From positions 682,001 through 746,000 of the forward strand of contig JAFFSR010000373.1 in NCBI GenBank assembly GCA_017163975.1: DNA of 64,000 nucleotides. Direction: 5' to 3'. Below, one piece after another: positions 10,795-21,542 of the stretch. The position numbers and the translations under genes were made by a program. How positions within the stretch are numbered: the stretch's first letter is position 1; every line of letters begins with the position of its first letter. Source of the DNA: Anastatus disparis (taxonomy: Eukaryota; Arthropoda; Insecta; Hymenoptera; Eupelmidae). Below the pieces are notes generated by a model that worked only from the letters and a program-made list of their open reading frames with translations, was not told the DNA's origin and ran no database searches.

Positions 10795-11502
10795 TTGTAT
10801 TATTTTCCTGTTTTAAACTACAATTCTGATCATCATCACTCGCGTATTCAATGGTTCTATCGTCGTCTTCGTCATCGTCTACTTCGTCGATTCCCGTAAA
10901 AGTCACACTTGATCCAAATCTTACGATGCTATTTTTCTTGTAAGCAAGTTTTTGAAGAGAGTCATAGAATAGTTCACAACTTCTTTTAGACAGATTTTGT
11001 TGAGATTCTTGAAGGAGTAGTGAATAAAGCCACTCTCTCAACAGATGTGATCTCTGCATGGCACAGTACTCCTTTTTATAGAGGTTTTCTTGGCAAGCGT
11101 AAAAACAGCATACTTTCTGGGAAGGAAACTGTCTTTGTAAGTCGGTAAAGCCTGTGATGGTGTAATCCTCTATATTTATCACGTTACGTGCCATAATAGA
11201 TTCTATGTATCTAGCCTTTTCAGCACCTCTGACGTAAATTCTTACAGCATTTCTCGCTATATTGTAAAAATGATACCGTAATTTGCGTAGAATAACGTCA
11301 CCATCGAACCACTGTAAACCGTGTAGACGTGACGACACGTAATTGTTACTAGTTTTTATATCTTCTGGTAAATTATCAAATTCATAGGGTGGTGCTATTA
11401 TCCAATGACCGATTACTCTTGCAGAGAAACTACTGCCACTTCTTTGGGTAAAAATTTATTATCTTTATCTCTTAAGCCTTGAATATCTATTACGTAATCC
11501 AT
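10679..11502 (-). pseudogene. conserved Polinton protein with DIQG and VRGAEKARYI motifs, frameshifted
   Basis: ATG at 11502 gives MDYVIDIQGLRDK, followed within 30 codons by a one-base shift near 11420. In the new frame HWIIAPPYEF, then LHGLQWFDGDV, RIYVRGAEKARYI, NIEDYTITGF and CAMQRSHLLREWL are seen, ending in an acidic tail (DEVDDDEDDD). This combination recurs in invertebrate mobile elements. The D-x-Q-G start followed by KEV resembles the first strand of an RNase H-fold nuclease, but that is my inference. A TTATAAAG box lies about 80 bp upstream (11584-11590). The 3' end overlaps the protease gene by about 115 bp. Confidence 0.6.
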
Positions 11503-11583
11503 CGTGGTGGAAACGCGAGCTCGTGTGTACTACTACGACTGAGTGTAAGAAGCAGCTAGAGCAATGAGAAATGAAACGTATGG

Positions 11584-11590
11584 CTTTATA
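11584..11590 (-). promoter_or_regulatory. TATA-like box upstream of the DIQG gene
   Basis: TATAAAG on the minus strand, 82 bp before ATG 11502, in the gap between the end of the major capsid gene and the next gene. Confidence 0.4.
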
Positions 11591-11625
11591 ATGTTTCTCC
11601 CACCACTTTCTCCACCCCTTCCACC

Positions 11626-12966
11626 TTAGGCATTAAAATCCGTACTAATTTGTCTGCTTGAATCGATTTCTATCACGTTATCGAATTCGGCGTAAACGAT
11701 GCAATTGATTGTTTCCTTAAGAGCCTGTTCAAAGCGAACTTCAATGCGCAGAGCACCCGAGCGCACGAGATTCCAATGTGATGAAAAATGAGTCGACAAA
11801 TCAGGCGTCAAGTCGAATGCAAAGAGACAGTAACCTTTTGGATAAGAGGTTCGGCTAACACCGATACCCTCGTTGAGAAAATGAATACCAGTACCGGAGA
11901 ATAGCATGTGATAAGCATCTACATAGAGTTTATTATTTCCTGTGTATTTTGGCTGTAGGGGTTTGCTTGGTATTTGTACTCCATCGATGTAAAGAGAGAG
12001 AAAATTGATAGAATAACGTTGAAAGTTGAAAGGATTCAATTGACGATTGCCGTTGAAGGCTCGGTTACTCACAAAACCTATGATAATCCTTTTCGGCAAC
12101 TGGCCCAATATAACAATATCAAGAGTATCTCCTAAAATTCCGCTATGTAAAGTGAATGATTTCACTTCCACTCTTGTTATTGGGTATTTTGCAGTAGTTT
12201 TGGTCAAAGCATTAGCATGAGCCAATAGTATGGCTGGACTTATTTTAGTTCGACGGACGATTAGCGTCGCTTCTCTGACGCGTACTGAAAATTTTCCGTC
12301 ATCGGTGAAATCCATCAAACATAACGCGTCCTTGCTACGAACGAGTCTCACTCGCATCTCAACACCGTTCACCAAAAATTTACCTTGATTAAATACATCG
12401 CAATGGAGGTGGCCAATCATATCGACAACTTTACCGCCAGCTGTAAAGTATTGACGATTCCGAGAACCGACATTGGCCCCAACTGTTCCGGTAGCAATTG
12501 CTGGTGATGCATCCATACATCCTGCTGTGCCCGCATACCAAAGTGCGGAGGTGAGGTGTGATGTTAAGGCAGGAGAAGCGTAATTTAAGAGCGTTTCTAT
12601 GTAAGCTCTGTAAGGATAGGCGTTGTTTGGGGGTAAAACTAGCTTTGAATTGAAAAAGATGTCCGTTTGCTCGAACAACGAATGTAAAAAATTGTTAATA
12701 GGAGCAACTTTTGCATTCTCAGCGTCGGTTCCCACGGGTGTAATTTCCACGCTTACTTGCAACATTGTATGCTCTAGATCGATGTAATGCTCGGTCGAAC
12801 TAGGAACCAAAAATTCTAAAGATGAATCGCTTTCATTGCTGAGAGATGACACAGGTTTGTAGTAGAGAAAAGAACTGCTTTTAATCGATGTTTGCGTCAG
12901 GGGAAGAGTAAAAATATCTAGTTCGCTCTTCATACCTTCACCACTGCAAGCGTGTAAAAAAGCCAT
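11626..12966 (-). CDS. MCP: Polinton major capsid protein (double jelly-roll), intact
   Basis: About 446 residues from MAFLHACSGEG (ATG 12966; an upstream in-frame non-ATG extension overlaps the previous gene and is unlikely). Diagnostic segments are IDLEHTMLQVSVEITPVG, NNFLHSLFEQTDIFFNSKLV and YPYRAYIETLLNYA near the N-terminus. A β-strand-rich remainder ends LRIEVRFEQAL…INCIVYAEFDNVIEID. This is the Polinton capsid family related to adenovirus and virophage double-jelly-roll proteins, often annotated in invertebrates as F54H12.2-like. It would form the hexons of the virion. Start is 13 bp after the core-protein stop, consistent with tight packing of late genes. No stop or shift. Confidence 0.9.
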   Translation of the reverse strand: MAFLHACSGEGMKSELDIFTLPLTQTSIKSSSFLYYKPVSSLSNESDSSLEFLVPSSTEHYIDLEHTMLQVSVEITPVGTDAENAKVAPINNFLHSLFEQTDIFFNSKLVLPPNNAYPYRAYIETLLNYASPALTSHLTSALWYAGTAGCMDASPAIATGTVGANVGSRNRQYFTAGGKVVDMIGHLHCDVFNQGKFLVNGVEMRVRLVRSKDALCLMDFTDDGKFSVRVREATLIVRRTKISPAILLAHANALTKTTAKYPITRVEVKSFTLHSGILGDTLDIVILGQLPKRIIIGFVSNRAFNGNRQLNPFNFQRYSINFLSLYIDGVQIPSKPLQPKYTGNNKLYVDAYHMLFSGTGIHFLNEGIGVSRTSYPKGYCLFAFDLTPDLSTHFSSHWNLVRSGALRIEVRFEQALKETINCIVYAEFDNVIEIDSSRQISTDFNA

Positions 12967-12979
12967 TTTTTTTAATGAT

Positions 12980-13498
12980 TTATTTAGGTCCAAAAATGTC
13001 AGATACACTTCTCAATACTTTCTTCTTCTTTCGCCTTGATGTTTTCTTTTTCTTGCCTATACCACACTTATTTGTCTTTCTCTTTGTCTTTCTTTTCTTG
13101 CTCGATGCGTTGTGTGCGGGAACACGAGCTCGCCTTGACTGTCGTTTGCGCTTAGCAGTAACAGCTTTATATCCACTACCTTTCATAATATCGGAAATTT
13201 TATTAGCTGCTTTTCTTTTTAAATTTCGACCCCACTCTCGAGCACGCGTGATAAGAGACTCTTTAAAATTCGCTCTCTTATTTGTCACGTCGTCTAGCAC
13301 GTTCAAGCCTGTTCGGGCGGCTTCCTTACCTACTGCCTTGGCCCCACTGGCCAGATATGGCACAATTTTTCTAAATAATCCTCCGAAAAAGCTACCAATT
13401 CCAGAGCCTCTTTGAAACGTTGAACCAGAGTAAACGTTTTTAATACCGCTTCCACCACCACCAGCCTGCTCGTCGTAGTAATGAATATAATAACTCAT
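12980..13498 (-). CDS. basic virion core protein (adenovirus pX/pVII-like)
   Basis: 172 residues. A Gly-rich start (GGGGSG), an amphipathic/hydrophobic stretch GSGIGSFFGGLFRKIVPYLA, AVGKEAARTGLNVLDDV, then a strongly Lys/Arg-rich second half with RKRQSRRAR and KKKKTSRRKKKK. This layout matches the small DNA-condensing core proteins of Polintons, adintoviruses and adenoviruses. It likely binds the packaged genome and may include a membrane-active segment. Intact, and placed between minor and major capsid genes as in related elements. Confidence 0.8.
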   Translation of the reverse strand: MSYYIHYYDEQAGGGGSGIKNVYSGSTFQRGSGIGSFFGGLFRKIVPYLASGAKAVGKEAARTGLNVLDDVTNKRANFKESLITRAREWGRNLKRKAANKISDIMKGSGYKAVTAKRKRQSRRARVPAHNASSKKRKTKRKTNKCGIGKKKKTSRRKKKKVLRSVSDIFGPK

Positions 13499-13633
13499 AT
13501 CGCTACGTATTTAACGACTACGCTTGAAATGAAGCGTAACCGTCAGCGTTCCATACTTAAATGGTATTTTACGCCCATGCTGATCTCTTATATCGATAAC
13601 AATATTTCGAAAGGTATGATGTAGTAGAGGTAT

Positions 13634-14345
13634 CTATTGAATCGATGCAAACTGTTTGACAACGGTTGATCCAAATGTGTACTTTGAATTTTCCAGGGCT
13701 ACAATGCGTAAAAGTGCCGTTTCCGTATCACCAACTGCATAAGGTTTGCATATGTCTGTGTAAACGTAGAGCTGATCGGGTATGGCCCGTGCTAAACTAG
13801 CTGGTCTATTGCCCACATTTATACTTGTTCCTGAGTTGGAAGTGACAAAAGTTCCTGTTTCTCTGTGGACAATATCTTCAAAACCAAAAATTCGACGAAT
13901 TTTTTCGTTGGAAGTCGTGTAGTGCGGCTCTTCGCAAATGCAAATCCTTTTTGAGGCGTAATAACCTTTCTGAAACTCAGTCGGTTCCAGCTTCTGATGT
14001 TCACGCGCCTCGTGTACTTTATTTATTTCTTCCACAAGTTATTCAATGCTACTGTGTATACAGAACTGTGTATACATACTGTGTATGAGGAAAATTACAA
14101 AACCCATTATTTTTCGAAACTTTGGGCTTAGCGCTTCCTAATTTAAAAGTATAATAAGCTTCAGGTTCTTGAATATGCTTAATAGTACAGGGTATGTGTA
14201 TTTCGGCTAGACCGACCTGCCAGTTACCAATTAATCTAATTTCACGACATAAATAAGTGGTAAAACAAGTAGTCGTATTGTCGGGAAAATAGCGCATACT
14301 ACTGTTACTCGGTAATACTAAATAAAAATCATCTAGATTATCCAT
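13634..14345 (-). pseudogene. Polinton minor capsid (penton) protein, frameshifted
   Basis: ATG 14345 gives MDNLDDFYLVLPSNSSMRYF, then DNTTTCFTTYL and GNWQVGLAEIHIP, the N-terminal signature of Polinton minor capsid (single jelly-roll penton) proteins. That frame ends at 14049. The C-terminal half lies in another frame (from about 14040 to 13634) with LYVYTDICKPYAVGDTETAL, which is the second family signature. A triplicated CTGTGTATA sequence at 14050-14085 marks the break. The protein would form the virion vertices. The start is 5 bp after the integrase stop. Confidence 0.85.
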
Positions 14346-14350
14346 TATTT

Positions 14351-15493
14351 TTAAATTCTTTCAACGTCTGATGCATTTATCCAAGAATTAAATTTATCCG
14401 GATATCCTTTCCACTTTACAAATAGCTGTTTTTTATTTCCGCTTCCTTTGGTCCGAAGAACTCGTTCAATCTTAAAATTTTGATCTTCCAATAGTCGTTG
14501 TGATCCTACAGGAGCCAATTCTTCTGTATAAAAGAAACCGTCAATGTCCCCTCCTTGTAAATCTTGTAACTCGTAGATATAAAGATTTTGCCTGATAGAA
14601 AAGCATTTAACTTTAAATACTTCCTCGCTATAATTCTTCTCGAATCCTTTCGCAAAGGTTGCCTTAGAGCGACTGATCCTCATGTAGTCACCAACCTCGT
14701 ATTTACGGTCTTTTATTTGCCTTTGATTTTTTCTTTGCTGAAGAGCGGGCCTCTGTAAATTCGCTCGTGCCTCAGCTGCGTTTTATAAATTAACCTCTGA
14801 ATGTTTCATCTTTATACCTGAATGTACTGTATTGTTGTATGCATAAACTATCTTTTGTATTACATCGATGTACCTATGTGTATTGCGATGTGTGAAATAT
14901 CTCGAAACACGTTCTTTGAGAGTTCGATTAAGACGTTCTACCACTGCCGCCTTGATGTCCGGATTTCTTGCCGCTCTAAACTGTATGTCATATTTTTTAA
15001 GAGTATTTTGCAAACCTGCACCAACAAATTCTTTACCTTTGTCAGTTTGTAAGTAAACAGGTGTACGACCATTGGCTCGCTTAAGAATCTTCTCTAATGT
15101 AGCTGATACAGTATGTGCTGTTTTATCCCTCAGTGGTTCTACCTATGCATACTTACTGAGCACGTCAATGACTACTAGTCAATACGAATAACCATCATTT
15201 TCTTTTTTAAGACTTGTTAGCTGACACAAATCTGCTTCCCAAACGTCAACCACGTTAGTTACATTATAGTGTAATCTAGGAAATTTTTTTCGTACAGGAC
15301 GGTGAAGAGTATAAGCATCTTGATTATTCAACCAGCCGTGTATTCGTTTTTGTTCTTTTTCTCTGTTTTTCAATGATTTACCCTTTATATTTACACGTAT
15401 TAAATTTCGCGCTCCTGCATAACCTGCTTCGTGCGAAGAGTCGTAATACTGATTTTCCAAAGACATTCTCTTCATAGGTTCGCTTTGAGCCAC
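14351..15493 (-). pseudogene. INT: Polinton integrase with chromodomain, three in-frame stops
   Basis: One frame of 381 codons. The N-terminal part has VDVWEADLCQLTSLKKENDG, giving the first catalytic Asp of the rve core. The middle has LQTDKGKEF with the second Asp, and ARNPDIKAAVVERLNRTLKE with the Glu. The C-terminal part has a chromodomain (FKIERVLRTKG, FVKWKGYPDKFNSWI). Stops interrupt at 15179-15181 (TGA), 15143-15145 (TAG) and 14783-14785 (TAA). All segments remain in the same frame, so decay is by point mutation only. It would insert the element DNA and make the 6-bp duplication; chromodomains steer integration to marked chromatin. Confidence 0.9.
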
Positions 15494-15499
15494 TTTTTC

Positions 15500-16243
15500 T
15501 TAGCAGCATGTCTCGTCACGGGTGGAGTAAATACTGGTGATAACATTTTTCGTATTTAAAGGAGATGTTAGCCTATTAGCAATTTTTAGAATTTCCGTGT
15601 TTCCGAACAGATCATTAGGCGTTTCTGAACTCCCGATAAACTTTGCAAATTCAAATCTATTAATAGGCGCTTCGTCATCATCCTCGATCTTTTTCTTTTT
15701 TTTTTGCAAAACATCGTTAAGCAATTCTGCTATGTTAGACCGTGGTATAAGTTTTCCATTTACGATAACGCTTCCAGTACTATCCCATTTTAATCGATCT
15801 GGCTCAAAAGTTCGCCAATGCTTTAGTAAAAGTCGTGCTTTTCTAGCATAAATTTTAGGCACGTTATCGAGTATTTTTTCTTCTGTTAGAGGCGTCAGTG
15901 TAGCTTCGATTTCGTCAATATCTCGACCAATTTCACCACCATCCATACGTTCGTTATCTTTGAAAAATAAATAACGCCTCAAAACTTGCAAATAATTTTT
16001 ATACTTTTCTCGCTCACTGCTAAAACTTTTAGAATTAATAATTTTATACATTTCCGAATTAAGCCGTGTTAAATTATCACCAGGTGTCTGTATAGTTTTT
16101 TCAATATTTCCAGTTGTGCTATTTGTCGAAGAATTAATTATAGGCACAGCTCTTCCCTGCTGCTGCTGCTGCTGCTGCGAAAAACCTAGTATTTGTTCCA
16201 GAGTTTTTTCGGGGACAATGACCATTTTTCTAGCGCGTTCCAT
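15500..16243 (-). CDS. conserved Polinton protein, 247 aa, unknown function
   Basis: From MERARKMVIVPEKTLEQIL through a glutamine run (Q7, encoded by a CTG repeat on the plus strand), LTRLNSEMYKII, a helical segment with YLQVLRRYLFF, then KWDSTGSVIVNGKLIPRSNI with AELLNDVLQKKKKK. The pattern W-D-x-x-G near P-x-S-N-I-x-x-L is a recurring signature of one uncharacterised Polinton protein. It sits between the 152-aa protein and integrase, 27 bp and 6 bp from its neighbours. Role unknown; possibly structural. Intact. Confidence 0.7.
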   Translation of the reverse strand: MERARKMVIVPEKTLEQILGFSQQQQQQQGRAVPIINSSTNSTTGNIEKTIQTPGDNLTRLNSEMYKIINSKSFSSEREKYKNYLQVLRRYLFFKDNERMDGGEIGRDIDEIEATLTPLTEEKILDNVPKIYARKARLLLKHWRTFEPDRLKWDSTGSVIVNGKLIPRSNIAELLNDVLQKKKKKIEDDDEAPINRFEFAKFIGSSETPNDLFGNTEILKIANRLTSPLNTKNVITSIYSTRDETCC

Positions 16244-16270
16244 AATTTTTTGTTTTGCCTTGAAGGAAAA

Positions 16271-16729
16271 TTAATTTTTGTTTCCTAAAAATTTGAAAAA
16301 AATTATACTTATCAGTGGAGACAATAGAAGTGGTAAAAAAGAACCACCACTCTGAATTATAGTACGTTTTTTAGCTTTCCAAGCACCAGCACCACCAGCT
16401 GTTTTTCTTCCACTTTTTACTAATTTTCTTAATATAGTTTTGTGTTTTTTTAAACGGTTTTGTTCATGAGTTTTTAATTTTACAACACCTTGCAATACAT
16501 TCAGTGCACACTCGCAAATACACTTTATGAGATTTTTATCGGCTGTACGAATCAAAGCTGAGCGCTGTTGACTATCAGCGTGGCTCAGAGCATTTAAAAG
16601 TGCAACGTGCTTTTTTGAATATAATTTCCCAGGCGCACAGCAGGTGCTAGACTTGATGGAACTTTTTCTCTTTCCTCCTTCTGGTTTTCTTTTTGTTTGA
16701 GATAGGGCCATTGATGTTGTCTCAGCCAT
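16271..16729 (-). CDS. conserved Polinton protein with C-terminal hydrophobic segment, 152 aa
   Basis: A basic N-terminal third (KRKPEGGKRKSS), then SKKHVALLNALSHADSQQRS and LIKCICECALNVLQGVVKL, followed by a Lys-rich linker and a hydrophobic end (GGSFLPLLLSPLISIIFFKF). CICECALNVL followed by a basic helix and a hydrophobic tail is found in many Polintons. A single membrane-spanning or membrane-active tail is likely. Function unknown; the similar layout of adenovirus-like minor virion proteins suggests a virion role, but this is inference. Intact. Confidence 0.7.
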   Translation of the reverse strand: MAETTSMALSQTKRKPEGGKRKSSIKSSTCCAPGKLYSKKHVALLNALSHADSQQRSALIRTADKNLIKCICECALNVLQGVVKLKTHEQNRLKKHKTILRKLVKSGRKTAGGAGAWKAKKRTIIQSGGSFLPLLLSPLISIIFFKFLGNKN

Positions 16730-16787
16730 CGCTATTCGAAGACTGCTTCTCCACTACGGATGCTTCTTTTTTTTTATTTCTTCATGC

Positions 16788-17438
16788 TCACCTGAATCTC
16801 AATGAAAATTTAGGCACGTAAGCATAGTGCAACTTGTCATCGGGAAATATGTCGGTGCGAAAGCAAAACTCATCTGGAGTATCTTGTTTCAAATCCAATA
16901 AAAGATAGCTAAATGGCCTACTACAGGCATCGATGTAGGCTTCTTGCAAGAACTTTGGATCCTCAGGGTAAACTTGTCGAGCGAGAAATTGTATTTGCGC
17001 GCGATCTCTCGGATTTTTGAACAACACAATATAATTTGAATTCAACGATAAATCGCGCTGATTTGGTCCCCTATGAAAAATATTTTGCGTGATGAAAATT
17101 ACACTGATATTTTTATGATGACAACCTTTTGTGAATAAATCAAGTACTGTATTATTCGATGACTCGCGCATCAAATCGTCGAGTATGAGTAATTTTCTCT
17201 TATCATTGTCATTGGAATAGTCTGCAGCTTGCGGTAAGCCTTCTCGAAATTCGATGCGTTGATCACCACCTACTTTAAACTCGCTACGGTATGCTTCTTG
17301 CCACTCGGCGTAATAAAAGAGAATACGATCAAAATTCACATCGCACATTTGTGGCAAATTACAGAGGGATCGCTTTACAAAAACAGTTTTCCCACACATG
17401 GTAGGCCCCGAAATTATACACGTAAAGGCTGTTTCCAT
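16788..17438 (-). CDS. ATP: packaging ATPase (FtsK/HerA type), intact
   Basis: 216 residues. Walker A GPTMCGKTVFVKR at residues 11-23, Walker B KLLILDDLM near residue 82, and a conserved VIFITQN followed by HRGPNQRDLSLNSNYIVLFK (sensor/arginine region). This is the A32-like ATPase of Polintons and related viruses, which pumps DNA into capsids. ATG 17438 is supported by a TATAAAA box and a TCAGT initiator-like motif just upstream. No lesion. It is the first gene after the truncated polymerase. Confidence 0.92.
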   Translation of the reverse strand: METAFTCIISGPTMCGKTVFVKRSLCNLPQMCDVNFDRILFYYAEWQEAYRSEFKVGGDQRIEFREGLPQAADYSNDNDKRKLLILDDLMRESSNNTVLDLFTKGCHHKNISVIFITQNIFHRGPNQRDLSLNSNYIVLFKNPRDRAQIQFLARQVYPEDPKFLQEAYIDACSRPFSYLLLDLKQDTPDEFCFRTDIFPDDKLHYAYVPKFSLRFR

Positions 17439-17456
17439 CGTGTATCCATTTCAAAT

Positions 17457-17484
17457 ACTGAATACAGAAGGCATAAGTTTTATA
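17457..17484 (-). promoter_or_regulatory. probable promoter of the ATPase gene
   Basis: Minus strand TATAAAA begins at 17484 and TCAGT (arthropod initiator-like) at 17461-17457, about 25 bp apart and 20-45 bp before ATG 17438. Confidence 0.45.
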
Positions 17485-17552
17485 CTTATACGTTGAAACC
17501 CCTCTTTATTTTATTTTTTTTTTCAAGTTAAGTAGTTGTGATGTAGAGAGGG

Positions 17553-17590
17553 GGGTGGGCGGCGGCGGCGGCGGCGCGGGCACACGCGTT
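17553..17590. repeat. GC-rich microsatellite at the polymerase truncation point
   Basis: GGGCGGCGGCGGCGGCGGCG followed by CGGGCACACGCG is strikingly GC-rich in an AT-rich region. It directly abuts the place where polymerase coding sequence ends, so it may mark a deletion junction. Confidence 0.6.
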
Positions 17591-17604
17591 TTTTATTAGC
17601 TTAT

Positions 17605-20210
17605 TCAACATGCGCGTCTTAAAATTTCAACATCCATACGACAATATTCTACGCTTTCATTTTTAAAATCGAATACGCGTCCGCTCAATGTTTCGGAATC
17701 GTACCACGTAAAAAAGGTATCTCTTTCCGTGCACGACATGGAATCAGACGCGTAAAAATGCGTATCGGGCAATGAACTTACGTAATTTTCGTTCTCAACT
17801 TTATTAAACAGATGAGGGAAGTAGCCCTTTTTCGCGCTAGCTGGTAAGCCGAATGTTTCCGTTAATGCGCTTAATTTCATATGGAAATAATTTAAACTAT
17901 CGATGAATTTTAATCTTCCGCATTGTAGCAAAATTATATTTTGACCGTTCAGAATCGTCTGGGGTGATGTTTGACTATATTTTTCTACTAACTCTTTCAG
18001 CATAAATTGTGCGTAAAAACCACCAGCATTGTGTGCAATGCATATAATTTGCTTAAAATCTGTTCTATCGCGTATATACATATCTAAAAGTTGCTTAATA
18101 GGGAACTTGCATGAAAAAATGCATTATATCCGTCAGATAGAATACGAAAAAATAAAAGACCCGTATTTTTTCGTTTTTTTAAATATGATGAATTGCAAAA
18201 GTTATAGCCAGTATAAGTTAATACAATTTGATATATATAGATATGGCGCCATGACAAAAGCAAACATGCATTATGACGTCACACCGATTTCAACTGCCTC
18301 TATCTCTTTGAGTTTTTATTTTCACGAAAAAAGAAAAAATACGTGTCTTTTATTTTTTCGTATTCTATCTGACGGATACAATGCATTTTTTCATGAAGTT
18401 CCCTATTGGGTTTGTTTGAAAAACATGCTCGCGAATACCACAAGTATCGCATCTTTGAGAATAATCATCATTCTCCAAACAATCATCACATGTTTGCTGT
18501 ACAACGCAGAGGTTGGGAACGTGCAATCGCGTGCTGGTGTGACTTCTGTACTCTCTATCTTGTTGTGTTTCTAAATCGTAAAATACAAACAGAGTATTCT
18601 TTGTATTTTTTTGAACATTGTCTGCATTGTCATTCACGGCTAGAGGGCGCATATAACATAACTCGTTAACATAATGTTTTCCTCGACAAAGCTTACACCA
18701 ATTAACCCCACATTCGTGCTTGCCCCTATGAACATGAATAACTTTATTACAAACTTGGCAAATTTTAATAAGTTCGCAAATTTGTTTATTTTTCACCTAA
18801 TAGTTTCCATTTGTTTGGTGATTTTTGTAGCAAGCGTTATTGAAAAAAGTTCTATTGCATTCATTACATTTCAAGATAATACCATTTTCTTTTTCACATG
18901 ATGGGGATAGAAAACAGTTTGGGCATGTATTGGAACACCTATGTTGGTCAATTTATCTGTAACATTTATTACAATACTCACAGAAAAATCTTTTACTCGC
19001 TGCTCCAGTTATATTTAAAATAGTATGATAATGACGTTCATCAGAATCATAATATAAATTTATGACACCTCGTAAATTCACATTATTTTTGGATTGGACA
19101 ATTGATGCGCGACCGTTAAAGAATGGTGGCTCCCCATTTCTGAAATTACTCTTATCATATACTTCTATAGCAATGCCAAGTCTACTATAGTATTTCTGAA
19201 ATTTATCTATTTCACGAAATCCCCACCCTTCCGTTGGAATATTCAATTCTGCATTTTTTATCAACTGCAAAGCGTACTCTTTTTGCAAAGTTCTGCGGCC
19301 ATCGCGAATGAACGAGCACTGCTTTTTCATATCGTTAGAATCGTTATTTTTATAATTTATATACATCTCTCCAACTACTAATGCTCGCGGCAAACACAAA
19401 TTGTCTTTATTTTGTATAAAAACTATTGACTTTTTATGCAGTCTGTTTATATTTAATTTATTTTTTTGACCAGTACCTCGTGGTAAATTAACATACGTTG
19501 CCTCTATAACAAAACCTTCGTCTATCTCAAAATTTTCGTTGCTCTGAGTTAAATTAGATATAAGTTCCCATAAATCGTCGTAATTAAAATCAATAATCGG
19601 TCTTAGCGACATTCCGGCCGGACCATGGCTAAAGCGAATACTTTTTACATTGATTCCTATTAAGTCATTTTCTTCCCCTAATGATATTAAATATGCATGT
19701 TTATCCTGCATAATCAATTCTAACCATACAACTATATTAAAATTTTCCGCAGGGGGTTGCATGCTAAGAATTAATCTTGTTGCATTTAATTGGAATTTTT
19801 TGATATAATGATTACCTCTTTGATTAATACGAAATCTTACGCCTAGTGGTCTTATCGAAAATTCTCCCGCAATAGCGCCTCTACCGAGACCTATTTGAAT
19901 ATTACCAGCCTCACTCACACTCGATTCTTTCTCACTCGCATTTTCATACCTGTCTAAATTCTCGCTTGAGTAGGTATGAAAATCCCTCTCAGTGTCGTTA
20001 CTACGTTCATGACTGTCGTAGCTATTGGAAATAGACTCGGGCTCGATCTCTCCCTCTGATGCATTTTCGTCTCCCCACTCTTCTTCTTCTTCTTCTTCGC
20101 TTTCAACAGCAGCAGCAGTAGGAGGAGGGGTATCAGGTAGATGCGTGAAAAGGTTTTCCAGTATGCTTGATCCTTCTACGAAGGATGATGATGATGATGC
20201 TATGAAAAAT
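17605..20210 (-). pseudogene. POLB: Polinton protein-primed DNA polymerase B, N-terminal and exonuclease parts only
   Basis: The frame opens after an AG acceptor-like site near 20210 with an acid-rich leader (ESEEEEEEWGDENAS). It continues with NKDNLCLPRALVV (typical of Polinton polymerase N-terminal regions), zinc-finger-like Cys pairs, and Exo I FVFYDLETQQD. Stops TAA 18953-18955 and TAG 18797-18799 break this frame. A 305-bp MITE (18100-18404) splits Exo I from Exo II (IAHNAGGFYAQFML) and Exo III (YCRMDVEILRRAC). Exo II has Tyr where Asp is usual (GGFD). Coding ends at TGA 17605, right after Exo III: the whole palm/polymerase region is missing and only 166 bp separate it from the ATPase start. 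No polymerase activity is possible. Confidence 0.9.
18098..18406. mobile_element. palindromic MITE in the polymerase gene (305 bp)
   Basis: Element 18100-18404 starts AGGGAACTTGCATGAAAAAA and ends with the inverse; inverted repeats are about 75 bp. AT flanks both sides (18098-18099, 18405-18406). TA would also fit if the element were read as starting GGGAAC, but only the AT reading leaves the polymerase frame continuous across the site, so AT is the likelier target duplication. Confidence 0.8.
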
Positions 20211-20415
20211 TTAGGATAATATTATATAAATAATTCGAAAATTGTTTTAAAATATTTTCTTTATTCATTTAAAATTTTGATTAAAAATTTTTTATTTAAC
20301 AAAATTATTATTATTATCATTATTATACTTTAACATTAAAAAAAACATCATCATTATTATTGCAATTTTTTTCATTATGTATCGAACTTTACGAATGACA
20401 ATGTTTTCAAATTTT

Positions 20416-21436
<1,021 letters not shown>

Positions 21437-21527
21437 CTAATAATATTTGCAATCCTAACTTACTAATAAACGGTGCGTTTAATCAAGTTTTTTTGCTAAA
21501 AAGAAAAAATTAGTAACATAAAACTCT

Positions 21528-21542
21528 AGTGCGGACAACTCA
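21528..21542 (+). repeat. 15-bp direct repeat, left of the hairpin cluster
   Basis: AGTGCGGACAACTCA; a copy with one change lies at 23051-23065. The pair brackets the hairpin cluster. Confidence 0.5.

Noticed and set aside
12975..13415. Plus-strand frame of 146 codons opposite the core protein gene
   Set aside because: Shadow of the Lys/Arg-rich core protein gene on the other strand.
18029..18574. Plus-strand frame of 181 codons
   Set aside because: Runs through the MITE and antisense polymerase sequence; no independent support.
16788..20210. Possibility that the ATPase is fused to the polymerase remnant
   Set aside because: Different frames, stop at 17605 and an apparent separate promoter before 17438.
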